From: Serinus canaria
Taxonomy: Eukaryota > Chordata > Aves > Passeriformes > Fringillidae
Direction of reading: 5' to 3'
Assembly: GCF_022539315.1 (NCBI RefSeq)
Contig: NC_066314.1
Coordinates: forward strand, 49,165,180 to 49,229,179
DNA length: 64,000 bases
In this document: one piece after another, positions 24,601 through 33,600 of the stretch
Numbering within the stretch: position 1 is the stretch's first letter
Layout: every line of letters begins with the position of its first letter
Position numbers and translations under genes: made by a program
Notes under the pieces: generated by a model
Database searches by the model: none
What the model was told of the DNA's origin: nothing
What the model saw: the letters and a program-made list of their open reading frames with translations, nothing else

Positions 24601-25854
24601 CTCTGAGTCAGCACTGGTGGAGAGTCCGGGGGAATTTCCAGAGCACCGCCTTTCCTATGAAGAGCCGAGGGCTTCAGACCTGCGAGTTATTAAAGAGCTT
24701 GAGACAAATTCAGGCAGGCCTCAGCAGAGCTGGTGAGGCTGTGTTAGCTTGCTGCAGACCTGAGTTCTTCTCCTTTTGCGCTTCCTGTAGGTTCCTGTGG
24801 GAATTATCCTGGTTGCCTCAGGTCTCTGCCATTGCATCTGTCAGAAACAGGCTGGCGTGTCCTGCATGTTCCATGTTTCTGCCTCTGATCAACCAGTCAT
24901 CCTGCTTAAGCTCTGTCAATAGTTAGGATCAGGGGAACCAACCGGAGACATCCAAACTTGCCTGGTCTGGGTCTGCTCTGCTGCCGTGTTCAGAATTACC
25001 TCCCATATACACCACCCCTGAGTCTGAGTTTGAGTTTTGAGCTTGAGCAGGGCTCTGTGAGCAACCTCCTGACCCTTTAGGAAGAAAGCCAGGAGTAAAG
25101 TGCACTGACACTGACTCATTTTACAGAGCGGGAGCTGTGGCTGTACTAATCTTTTGCTTGCCTTCCTCTCGCAAATAGGTGAACAAGATCGAATTTGTCC
25201 AGAGGAAGCCAAAATTCACAAAAGTCGTTGTGCCTTTGGAGGACCACGTGCAGTGTCGGTGTGAAGCCGTGTTCCGACCGCCCCCCAGGAGCATCCGTCC
25301 AGGGCCACGGGAACAGAGACGTAAGGATCTTGGCATGGGTAGAATGAAGGGAGGTGTGAGAGGAGGGGCTGGGGAGAGAGAAAAGAGACCTCCACTGGTT
25401 TCAATCTCCAGTGAATCCCAAGGGCCTTTGCTGGTTTATACCAGCTGAAGGACCTTTCCCAGGATGTCTGCCTGCTGGGAAGGGGCTGAAACAGAGGGAA
25501 AAGAAGGAGGGGAAGGTGAGAGGTGAGGGGAAGGGCATGGTGGGAAAAGGGAGAGGGCAGAGATTGTGGAGAACAGAGGACAAGGAACAGAAGAACAGAA
25601 AGAGGCCTTGTGGTCCTGCTGTTGCAGAGCTCTTTGTTGACAGTGTGTGGAGAAGGATATTTCAACAGGAGCCGTCTGCCCCTGGCTGTACAGACACTCT
25701 CCCCTCTGTCTTGGCAGGCTTGTCCCCGGCGTTCACCACAGCCGCTGTCTCACAGAGGCGGCGAGTACGCCGGCCGCCGGCACAGAAGAGGAAACATAAG
25801 AAGTACAAGCATGTCAACGATAAGAAAGTGCTGAAAGAAATCCTCATAGCATAG
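12625..25854 (+). CDS. PDGFB: Platelet-derived growth factor subunit B precursor (six coding exons)
   Basis: Secreted cystine-knot growth factor that dimerises and activates PDGFR-beta (and alpha), recruiting pericytes and smooth muscle cells. The joined exons give 240 residues; human has 241. A hydrophobic signal peptide covers residues 1 to about 18, and the propeptide starts GDPIPED at 20. An N-glycosylation site lies at Asn61 (NAS). The furin-type site RERR is at 74-77 with cleavage before Ser78. The PDGF/VEGF domain carries eight cysteines at 93, 120, 126, 129, 130, 137, 174 and 176, with the CxGCC core at 126-130. A basic retention tail spans about 209-227. All introns have GT-AG ends and phases that keep the frame. 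Start choice: MNFGVVFAF gives a proper signal peptide, whereas in-frame ATGs at 12526 and 12592 would add proline- and arginine-rich residues. The protein agrees closely with the chicken protein as I recall it. Confidence 0.97.
12940..13215. repeat. Minisatellite, 17-19 bp units, in PDGFB intron 1
   Basis: About 15 imperfect copies of a unit like CTCTGGAGYGRRCACCCC begin some 260 bases after exon 1. Copies alternate between GAGCGGGC and GAGTGAAC types, giving a higher-order mixture. Stops are sparse in several frames, which creates the artefactual long frames on both strands. The tract is likely to be length-variable. Confidence 0.9.
18918..18950. repeat. CA-rich microsatellite
   Basis: An interrupted CA repeat with CG variants (ACACGCGC, CACACGCA) in PDGFB intron 1. 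Confidence 0.85.
19425..19521 (+). CDS. PDGFB: PDGFB coding exon 2 (propeptide)
   Basis: 97 bases, the same length as the human exon. It encodes [14 protein letters not shown] through RIDSV and ends with one base of the Glu52 codon before donor GTAAAT. The PDGF N-terminal propeptide with its helical DLQRAL segment is recognisable. Confidence 0.95.
19522..22712 (+). other. PDGFB: PDGFB intron 2 (3.2 kb)
   Basis: Donor GTAAAT and acceptor TTTGCAG. No second gene, repeat family or noncoding RNA was recognised inside. Confidence 0.85.
22713..22796 (+). CDS. PDGFB: PDGFB coding exon 3 (propeptide end and processing site)
   Basis: 84 bases encoding [13 protein letters not shown] through SRERRSL. 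It carries the N-glycosylation sequon NAS and the dibasic furin-type site RERR that separates propeptide from mature chain. It ends with one base of the Asp80 codon before donor GTGAGC at 22797. Confidence 0.95.
22797..23289 (+). other. PDGFB: PDGFB intron 3 (493 bp)
   Basis: GT-AG intron with acceptor CTCCGTAG. Nothing else was recognised. Confidence 0.88.
23290..23495 (+). CDS. PDGFB: PDGFB coding exon 4 (growth factor domain core)
   Basis: 206 bases, identical in length to the human exon. It encodes six of the eight conserved cysteines and the signature run [20 protein letters not shown]. It contains the receptor-contact loop region and both interchain cysteines by homology. It ends at VQ, phase 0, before donor GTGAGG. 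Confidence 0.97.
23496..25178 (+). other. PDGFB: PDGFB intron 4 (1.7 kb)
   Basis: GT-AG intron. A short CAGG repeat lies at 24080-24097. No gene was recognised inside. Confidence 0.87.
25179..25320 (+). CDS. PDGFB: PDGFB coding exon 5 (end of growth factor domain)
   Basis: 142 bases encoding [13 protein letters not shown] through the last cysteine pair CRC, then a proline- and arginine-rich linker ending EQR. One base of the next Arg codon is left at the donor GTAAGG. The [14 protein letters not shown] strand matches the human KPIFKKATVTLEDH strand. Confidence 0.96.
25321..25717 (+). other. PDGFB: PDGFB intron 5 (397 bp)
   Basis: GT-AG intron with acceptor TTGGCAG, purine-rich in its first half. 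No other element was recognised. Confidence 0.87.
25718..25854 (+). CDS. PDGFB: PDGFB coding exon 6 (retention tail and stop)
   Basis: 137 coding bases encode [12 protein letters not shown], then a strongly basic segment (RRRVRRPP and KRKHKKYKH), ending KEILIA and TAG. In PDGF-B this basic tail binds heparan sulfate and keeps the ligand near the producing cell. The exon runs on to 25883, with donor GTAGGT at 25884, so an intron lies 29 bases after the stop, as in human PDGFB. Confidence 0.96.
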
Positions 25855-25883
25855 AAGTGCTGGCAGGAGAGAGAGAGCACAAG

Positions 25884-27094
25884 GTAGGTAACAGCGAGCT
25901 GCTTTTCCATTCAGGAGAGATGTCCCCCTTGGACATGGCATCTTGGACCCTTCCCACACTGCTGGCCACTTGTTCTGTGTGGGGTTGCTGCAGGACAAAA
26001 CCTGGGTTGAGGGAGGAGGCAGAACCAGGTTGGGTGCCAACATGTGCATTCTATTTATGGAATTAAGTCTCTTTGCAAAGTTGGAATGATCATGCTGCAG
26101 CCATCCTTGCTCTCAGGCCCCGCCCACTCCATTCTCTGCCTCCCTTTCAGGCTGAGAACTAGCCTGACTTCTCCCTGCACCTAAATCCCCTTAGAATCCA
26201 GGTAATTCATCTCTTCTGTGGAGCAACTCCTGTTCTAGTTTCTCTATTGGTTCTCCATTGAAAACAGAGAATTAATGTTGCTCTAGGGATCCCTTTTCCT
26301 TTTATTTCCTTACTTGAGTTGGCAGAAAGACTGAAAAGCAGCAACATTTTTGGTTCATCAATCTCCTATATGGAAGCCTATGTGCATCAGAAAGGTCATA
26401 CCAGGGAAAGGAGAACTGGAATCTCTGGCAAGAGATCTGGACTTTGTCAGGCCAGGGTCTGATTCTTCTCTCCATGACTTGTGTAAACAGGAGTAGTTCC
26501 CTCATCACCAGAAGAATTTCACTGGTACAAGCGAAAGGAGGCTAAGCCTTGGTTCTCCATGAGAGGAAGAGTTGCAGAAAACAGGGAAAGAGTAGTCAGG
26601 GTGCAGAATGGTGGGAGCTGAATTGTGACACAGCTTAACAGGGAGAGCCCTGGCCCACAGCTCAGCAGTTCCAGCTCTGCTACAGCCACTTGAATTAGCC
26701 TGGGCCACCACTTCACATTCACTTCCCCTCACCCTGAGAGAGGGGACAGCAGGCTTCCGTGTTGTGGCATTTCAGGAGCTGGGGACAAGGGACACTGAGC
26801 AGTGTCTTGAGACTGGGATTCCCACGCTTAGCACTACGACGGCTCTGATTATCCCAGGATTCTCCTGGCCAACCTAAAGTTCCCAGGGTAGAAATGATGC
26901 AAACCCATGCAAATCTCAGCTCTGGCTCAAGCTGTTCAGGGGAAAAAAATAGAGGAGGTCAAAAGTCCTCCCAGCCTTCTAATCTGGCTCTTTGGCACAA
27001 ATATTTCCAGAGGAGAGAAGGGGATAGGAGGGGAGTTGCAGGGGGCAAAAGGTTACATTTTCTAATGCTGTGTCTGGTTTTGTTTCCCTTCCAG
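25884..27094 (+). other. PDGFB: PDGFB intron 6, within the 3' UTR (1.2 kb)
   Basis: GT-AG intron (donor GTAGGT, acceptor TTCCAG) after the stop codon. The junction is 29 bases past the stop, inside the 50-55 base limit, so the normal mRNA should escape nonsense-mediated decay. No gene was recognised inside. Confidence 0.8.
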
Positions 27095-27270
27095 GTTTAT
27101 TTAATATATTTGCTGTATAGCCCCCATGGGGTCCTTGGAATGATAACTTTTCCTCTTTGTCCATCTGCCTCGACGTCTGATTCAGACGGCAATTGGTGCT
27201 TCCCTTTCCATCAGTGGACCTTCTCCCACCAAAGCCTCCCTTTCATTTATTAGCATAATTTTAAAGTTTA

Positions 27271-27325
27271 ACACACACACACACAAAAGGACAAGGATGA
27301 CCTATATATATATATATATATATAT
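27271..27325. repeat. CA and TA microsatellites in PDGFB 3' UTR
   Basis: About seven CA units (27271-27285), then a TA run (27303-27325), separated by AAAGGACAAGG-type sequence. Confidence 0.9.
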
Positions 27326-27977
27326 GAGAAAAGAACAAAGTACAAATAAAACCGTGAATGCCAACAGCCACAACCTGTGATGAGAACAGGACAATTCCTT
27401 CCCTGCTATGGAGGACAGGATGGAAAATGTGAAAAGGAAAGCGGGTCCAATTTCTTCCGAGAAAAGGAGAAAAACAGATGGACAGAGGCCAGAAGGGGAA
27501 TATTCTCCCTTTCCCTCATGCTTCTGGTTAGGCTGGGAGGGCCCAGCTGAGATCTACTCTTGCATTGGACCTACCTTTTGGCAACAGGCAAATCTCAGAT
27601 TGCGAGCGGCGACCAGCGATGGAAAATGCACTAAGGACTTTCATCGCCCTACCTGGACAGATATATATTTTTAACGTGCGTGTGTATATTTTATTTTTAA
27701 AAAGAAAAACCAAAACCACTAAAGTATACAACATCTCGGGGAACAGAACAAACAAGCAAAGAAACAAAACATAGAAGCCAAATGCATTCCCCCACTCCCT
27801 CTTTCCCCTGCTCCTGGTGCTGACTGGAAGGTGTTTGGATCGTGGGGAAGGAGCACAAGGCGGCAGAATCGTCTCCACACCCCCGGCCCCTGCCAAGGAG
27901 AGCCATCTTTGCACATGCTGGTGGAGAATTCAACTTTCCAGGCTCGGACTCAAATTATTTTTTAAATTCACTCTGGA

Positions 27978-27993
27978 TGTGTGCGTGTGTACA

Positions 27994-28042
<49 letters not shown>

Positions 28043-28105
28043 GTGCATGTGTGTGTGTGTATGTGTATTTATACATACATATATAAAAAAAATATATATA
28101 TATAT
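27978..28105. repeat. Compound TG/TA microsatellite in PDGFB 3' UTR
   Basis: TG-rich flanks surround an uninterrupted TA run of about 36 bases (roughly 28004-28039), followed by more TG and a second TA run after a short A tract. The TA core is self-complementary and could form a hairpin in RNA or a cruciform in DNA. Frames of 132-163 residues crossing it are low-complexity artefacts. Confidence 0.9.
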
Positions 28106-29216
28106 GTTCTTAAATGGATTTCATTCCCCAGTGGCAGGAAGCTCAGAGGCACGTGGGTGCATCGGCTTCGCTGGGCTGGCAGAAAAGCACACTGTTACTG
28201 CAATGTGCCTGCAAGGCTGGGGACGGGGACAAGGCAGGCAGAGGCCATATCTGATCTCTCTCTTTCTCGTTACACTTTTCTCTCACTCTGCACCAACCCC
28301 CCCTCCCCAGCACAACTTCCTTGCAGGAGGTGAAGTGGCACCACAGCAAGACCAAGGACAGCCAAACTTAGAAGCATGACTTAATCTCAGTGAGCTGTCC
28401 TTGCCTGCTCTGTGGTCTTGAAAGCAGAATCATGTCATTCCCATGAGGTCTTTAACCCCTTCCTGGATGTCCTGCACTCTATGCCTCCACTAATCTTTCC
28501 CTGCCAATATTCCCAACCCACTTATCTTGGAAGTTGATCCACGATGTGGACAGCTCGGTGTAGGTATAGAGAAAGAAATAAGGATGGTCTTCACAGCTTG
28601 CAGCAGCTGTCTGAGACAGAAATGAGCTCTTCTAAGTGAGGAGGACTCAGAGAACAACTGGAGGGTCAGTTGCAGAGCTCCTCCTGGGCCACTGCCTGTC
28701 TTCAAGGAGGGAGGATGACTGTGTGGGCAAGGGCTGGTTTTGCACAGGTAATAGTCAGTAACCATTAGCAGAATGGTTACATATGATGGGAATTCCCAGC
28801 ATCACCTTGGATTGTGCTGTGCTGGGTGCTGCATACATGAAGAAAATGCCTGCCCAGAGCAATCGCATGGCACTTCTCCCCTTGCACACACACTCCTGTT
28901 ATAGGGTAAAGCTCTGGAGGAGATGGGGAAAGTAGCCAAAGCCACAGCCTGGGAGCTGTTACAAGTTGTGGAGGGAGCCAGTCCTCACCTCCTGCAAGCC
29001 CAGAGCACTTCTCGTACCACTGCCAAGGCAGCACGTTGCTCCCTCCCACCAGCCCCAAGCCCTCAAGTCTTAAGACACTTTCTTACCCTGTTCCAAAATC
29101 TGTTTCTTTTGGTTTGTAAATATGGTGAGGTTTTGTTTTATTTTATTTTAAAATTTTTTGCTTTCTTTTTTTTTAATGTAAGATTAATTTATACTCAGTA
29201 CTGTATTTAAAGTTGG

Positions 29217-29237
29217 AAAAAAAAAAAAAAAAAAAAA
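29217..29237. repeat. Poly(A) tract, 21 A, at the end of the PDGFB 3' UTR
   Basis: An A run directly after the inferred end of the PDGFB mRNA. It would allow oligo-dT internal priming, so cDNA ends here need care. Confidence 0.9.
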
Positions 29238-30435
29238 GGAAATTACCTCTTGAACAGCTTTTTCTCTTTCTTTTGTGAGCTGAATGAAAAGCAGAGAAAC
29301 CAGCTCACTGCAGGGCACAGCAGGATTTCCAGGGCCTCCAGTTTCCTTTTCAGGACACTTGTTCTGAGATTGCAGAGAGAAGCAACCAAAGTTGGGAAAG
29401 TCCTGAGAGCCCACGCTCACCCCTGCCCATGGCCAGCCATGCTGTGCTCCTCCTTCCTCACTTGGGCTGGTTTGAAATGACTCAGGTACTGGGATTTTTG
29501 TTTTGAAGAGGTCCCCTTCTCCTCAGCTGCTCTGCTAGGACACCCAGCCAGAATTTCCCTGTACTTTCATCCCATCTCTGGATTCCTCTGCTTTGAAGGG
29601 CTTGGGACAGTCGGCGTTGTTTACACTTCCCAAAGCTGTACAAACAATTGGCCCCTTCCCTCCTTAGTCTCATAGTCTAGACAACAGCAGTCCTTCCCTT
29701 GGTCAGAGAGGCCGCTGCATTTCCCTTTCCTCCCAGCAAGGGAGGTATCACACATCTGGATTTGGGTGCCATGCTCTGGGGAGCAAAGGCAGGTCCTCCC
29801 CTGTGCCTCAGCTTTGGCGTTCCCCCAGCACATGCACAGCACCGTCAGTCCATGGCTCAGCTGTGAGGAGCACAGACCCCAGCAGAGACTTGTGCTTCAG
29901 TGGTAAACCTGGGGACAGCAATGTGTAGGAGTAATCCAGGATGTCCTTAAAGGACAAGCTTGATGCTCACAGGTGTGCACCTTGCTGGACATGGTTCATT
30001 TTGGGGTGATGATCTGTTTTCCCAGATCCCAAAAAAGAGAGGGAGTAACAGTGAGCTCTATCTGACGCAAAGAGTGAAAACCCAGGCAAAATCGCAATCC
30101 CCACTTTGATCTTCAGAGGATAATTCAGGGAAAAGAAAGATTTTTGGCACGAGACTTCTTTGGGCTTGAGAGCTTTTCAGCAGGGACTTTGAGAAAAAAA
30201 AAAAGGGTGCAAAGAGGGGTACAAGGCAAAGGAAACATGGGAGCATCATCCTGGACTGGGGAGTGGGAGGAAGGGCTTGGTGTCCCAGGGTCCAGCACAC
30301 TGCCTGTCCATGGAGGTCCCCAGGCAGCCCCATATGCACGTGCAGCCTGTGCTTTGAACAGCTTGGAACGAACTGGCACTGAAAGGCTGCAAGCCCTGGC
30401 ACCTGGAGCCACCCTCTGCCTGGTGTCTGGCAGCT

Positions 30436-30695
30436 GCTTGTCCCAGGGCTTGTCCCAGGGCTTGTCCCAGGGCTTGTCCCAGGGCTTGTCCAGGGGCTTG
30501 TCTAGGGCCTTGTCCAGGGGTTTGTCCAAGGGCTTGTCCAGGGCCTTGTCCAGGGGCTTGTCCCAGGGCTTGTCCCAGGGCTTGTCCAGGGGCTTGTCCA
30601 GGGGTTTGTCCAAGGGCTTGTCCCAGGGCCTTGTCCAGGGGCTTGTCCCAGGGGCTTGTCCAGGGGCTTGTCCAGGGGCTTGTCCAGGGGCTTGC
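30436..30695. repeat. 12-bp minisatellite, about 21 copies
   Basis: Tandem units of GCTTGTCC(C/A)(A/G)GGG type, mostly exactly 12 bases with occasional 13-base units near 30650. Because 12 is a multiple of three and the unit lacks stops, frames stay open on both strands (repeating LSQG or DKPL peptides). This reflects the repeat, not a gene. Confidence 0.95.
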
Positions 30696-33600
30696 TGAGG
30701 TGCTGCTTGCTCACCACAGCAGCCTGGTGCACTTCCAGCACAGCTCAGTGTGGAGCACAGGAAGGAGGGACCTGTGCCACTTCTCAAGGCTGGAGCAGGT
30801 GGTTTACACCCACCCCACAAAGCCAGGCTTTAATCAATCCTGGAAATAAATTTTAATAAAGCCAGGAAATAAATCCTGGCAGCATGCTGCTGGAAACTGT
30901 CTCCTGCAGCTTGGTGAACCCACTGCTGCAGGTGATCTCAGATGTGCCAGGGAGTTTTGGCAACTGTGTCTGGTTAATTGCTCAACTGCTACTTTACCTA
31001 AAGGCCCAGCCTTGGATATGTCATTCAACAGGAGGTTCATCTTTTGGTGGAGAAAATGCATCCAGCCTTCCAGGCAGGGGAGAGAGGCTGCAGCAGTGGA
31101 TCCCCATGTGATAGCACAGCTCTGGAAAGCAGCACAGAGATGGGAGAGCAAGGCTGGGGGCTAGTCAGGCACAAGGAGCAAACTCCTGTGTTCTAGAGCC
31201 AGACTTCCTGGTTTTTAGCATTGACAGTTTGCAACACTAAATCTGTCTCATGGATAAATGAAGCGAAAAATCTCTTTGCAAGAACAGACCTGGGAAAACC
31301 CTTGATTGCTTATTTTGTTGGTACTCAGGAATACAAAGAGCTTAAACTCTCCCCACACCTGGCTGTGGCTCGAAGGAAGAGCCTTCTCCAGCCCAGCCAT
31401 GCGGCACAAAGCCCACGCAGGCGTTCTCCCTGTGCTCAGCTCCTGCCTCCCTGGCACAAGCTGTGCCCCCACCAAGGTGGCCACCGTGACCTGCTGCCTC
31501 ACTGGCCCAGGATCCAGACCTGGCTGGAGACAGCTCAGTGGAGACCAGTGCTTTCCCTCTCTATCCCAGGGTGGGATAGGGGTGCATTGGAGTGTGGCCC
31601 CATCTCATTGTCCATGGGCCAATATCTGGCAGGCCCCAGGGATGGAGAAGCCAGCTATGCCAAGGGAAAAGCAAGGTACAAAGAAGGAGGAAAATAGGAA
31701 GAATTGAAAGCTATGTTGGAAAAAACCCCACAACAAAACCGCGTTGCCTGAGCATGCAGCTGTTCCTCACTCGCCTTCAGCCAGCCCGTGACCAAAGGGG
31801 GCTGCCCCTCCCTGATCCACGATCTGCCCGTGACCAAGTGAACTTGTTGCAGGCTTGGGAATTTCCATCTTAAAAGACACTGCGGGGAAGCCAGGCAGCC
31901 TCAGCTGTTTGTGGATTTAGTCACAGGGCAGAGTGAAAAAGTGAGTGCTAAGAGGAACAGGAGATAACCCCAAATGCTGTGGCCTCCCTGCAGGGAGTGC
32001 AGACACTGGGTTAACACAAGGAGTTAACAGGCACAGCAGTGGATCCGTGAAGCTCTTGGAAGAGGAGCCAGGAGATTAAAGATACCAAAATATAAAATTA
32101 TGGCAGGGCTCACCTGCTATTTTTCCTCCCCCCGTCAGGCAGTTTTCACATAGGACTCTGGCATGATGGACTGCCTTGGATTCACAGCAAAGTGTGGAGT
32201 AAAGGCAGCCTCAAGGGAAACAACCCCCTTTTTTTTATTACTTTGTTATTACTATTTCAATAAAGCTGTTTGCAAGGGATTAAGCAGCAACCCAAACACG
32301 GCAGGGACCCAGGCAGCAGGGAGTTTGTGGTTTGACAGTCGATGCACTTTTCAAAGTGTTTGCTGTGAATTTTTTTTGCACATGCTGCAGAAATTCAAGG
32401 GATGGTGCAGAAGCACCGGGCAAGCAGCTTAGCCTTAGGTCTCGTCCCAGCAGCTTTGGAAACTCCCAAGTTCCCAAATGTCCTGAACTTTGGCCCTGGC
32501 CAAAGCTGACCTATGCAGTTGGTGAAGGCAGGCTCTGGTCCCCAAACCCAGGCCCTGCTTAGCTGTCTTCTGCACAAGAAGAAAGGATTTTTCAGCAGGA
32601 ATCTCTGCACAGACCCAGGGAAGAGCAGAGGAGATGGTGTCAGCTGCTGTTGGTCTCTTCAGCTGTGAGCAACAACATCAGAGACAAAACTAAATGTGGT
32701 CAGCACAGGAAAAGTGCTTGTGGCTGAACCAAGGTGTGCTCCCAGAAAGGAGCCCTTCCTCACACCTGCATGGAGGGGATTTCAGGACTCCCCAGGCCTT
32801 GGGTGGGGATGTCAGCAGGCTTCATGGATGCCAGCAGGTTGGGAGGGTGCTCAGGAGAGCTGACATTTGGGCGTGCTGGGGTGTTAGCTTCTCCCAGAAA
32901 GGAAGGCAGGGGGGTTTGCTGACGCTGCACACATGTGCTTGATGTCTATGAGGAAAAGTTCTGGGAAGTGCCTGCATTCCTGCAGGGTGCCTGCAATGCC
33001 TCCTGGGCATCTCTCATGCTGAGGGGCTGTGCAAAGTGGCCTGTGCCTTTAAAATCTGCCGAGGTGACATTTAGGTGGAAAAAATGTTTCACCATGACCA
33101 TGGATATTGTTTGTATTTCAGTAATTGACCGAGGAGAGACACAGAGACAGAGAGAGAGAAAAAGAGAGAGTGCGAGGGAAAGACCTTCCTTCCCTCTAAC
33201 AGGTTCAGGAATTTTTTCCACTAATTAAGAAGAAAAACAAAATGCTTGCACTGGGAGGGGGATGGGAGGAAAAGGGGGTCTCCCTGGTGTCCCATAAACC
33301 TGGTAGCCATGGACAAAACACCACAATCACAGCACAGCCTTGCCCTGGAAAGTTTGAGGCAGTTCTGGCCAGCTGAGCAAAGCAGGAGCACACCTCTCAC
33401 CCACAGGGGACCCTGCTTTCCAGCATCCCAGGCTGGATGAGGAGCAGCTCCCTCCCAGAAGGATGCACTAATCCAGATGAGGCTCTTGCTCCATGAAGGG
33501 CAGGACTGTGAAGGGCAGCGAGGTGACAGCCAGTGGTGCAGGTTGTTCCCTGGGAGGGATGGGGGATGCTTTACACATCAGAGCATCTCTCCAGCTGCAG

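Larger units (their letters stand above)
27095..29217 (+). other. PDGFB: PDGFB terminal noncoding exon (3' UTR)
   Basis: It starts GTTTATTTAATATATTTGCT, which matches the beginning of the human terminal exon as I recall it, followed by the conserved CCCCATGGGGTCCTTGGA segment. It carries CA/TA repeats near 27.3 kb and a long TG/TA tract at 27978-28105. The sequence TTTAATGTAAGATTAATTTA and CAGTACTGTATTTAAAGTTGG near 29.17-29.22 kb also recalls the 3' end of human PDGFB mRNA. No AATAAA precedes that point, so the exact cleavage site is uncertain. An AATAAA near 27345 could give a short form. Confidence 0.75.

Noticed and set aside
27842..28379. 132- and 163-residue frames in the PDGFB 3' UTR
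   Set aside because: The Tyr/Ile and Cys/Val repeats are translations of the TG/TA microsatellite.
30436..30695. CRISPR array
   Set aside because: The units are contiguous 12-mers without spacers and the host is a vertebrate.
30125..30820. 231-residue minus-strand and 184-residue plus-strand frames
   Set aside because: Both are the 12-bp minisatellite read in stop-free frames. The flanks are not protein-like.
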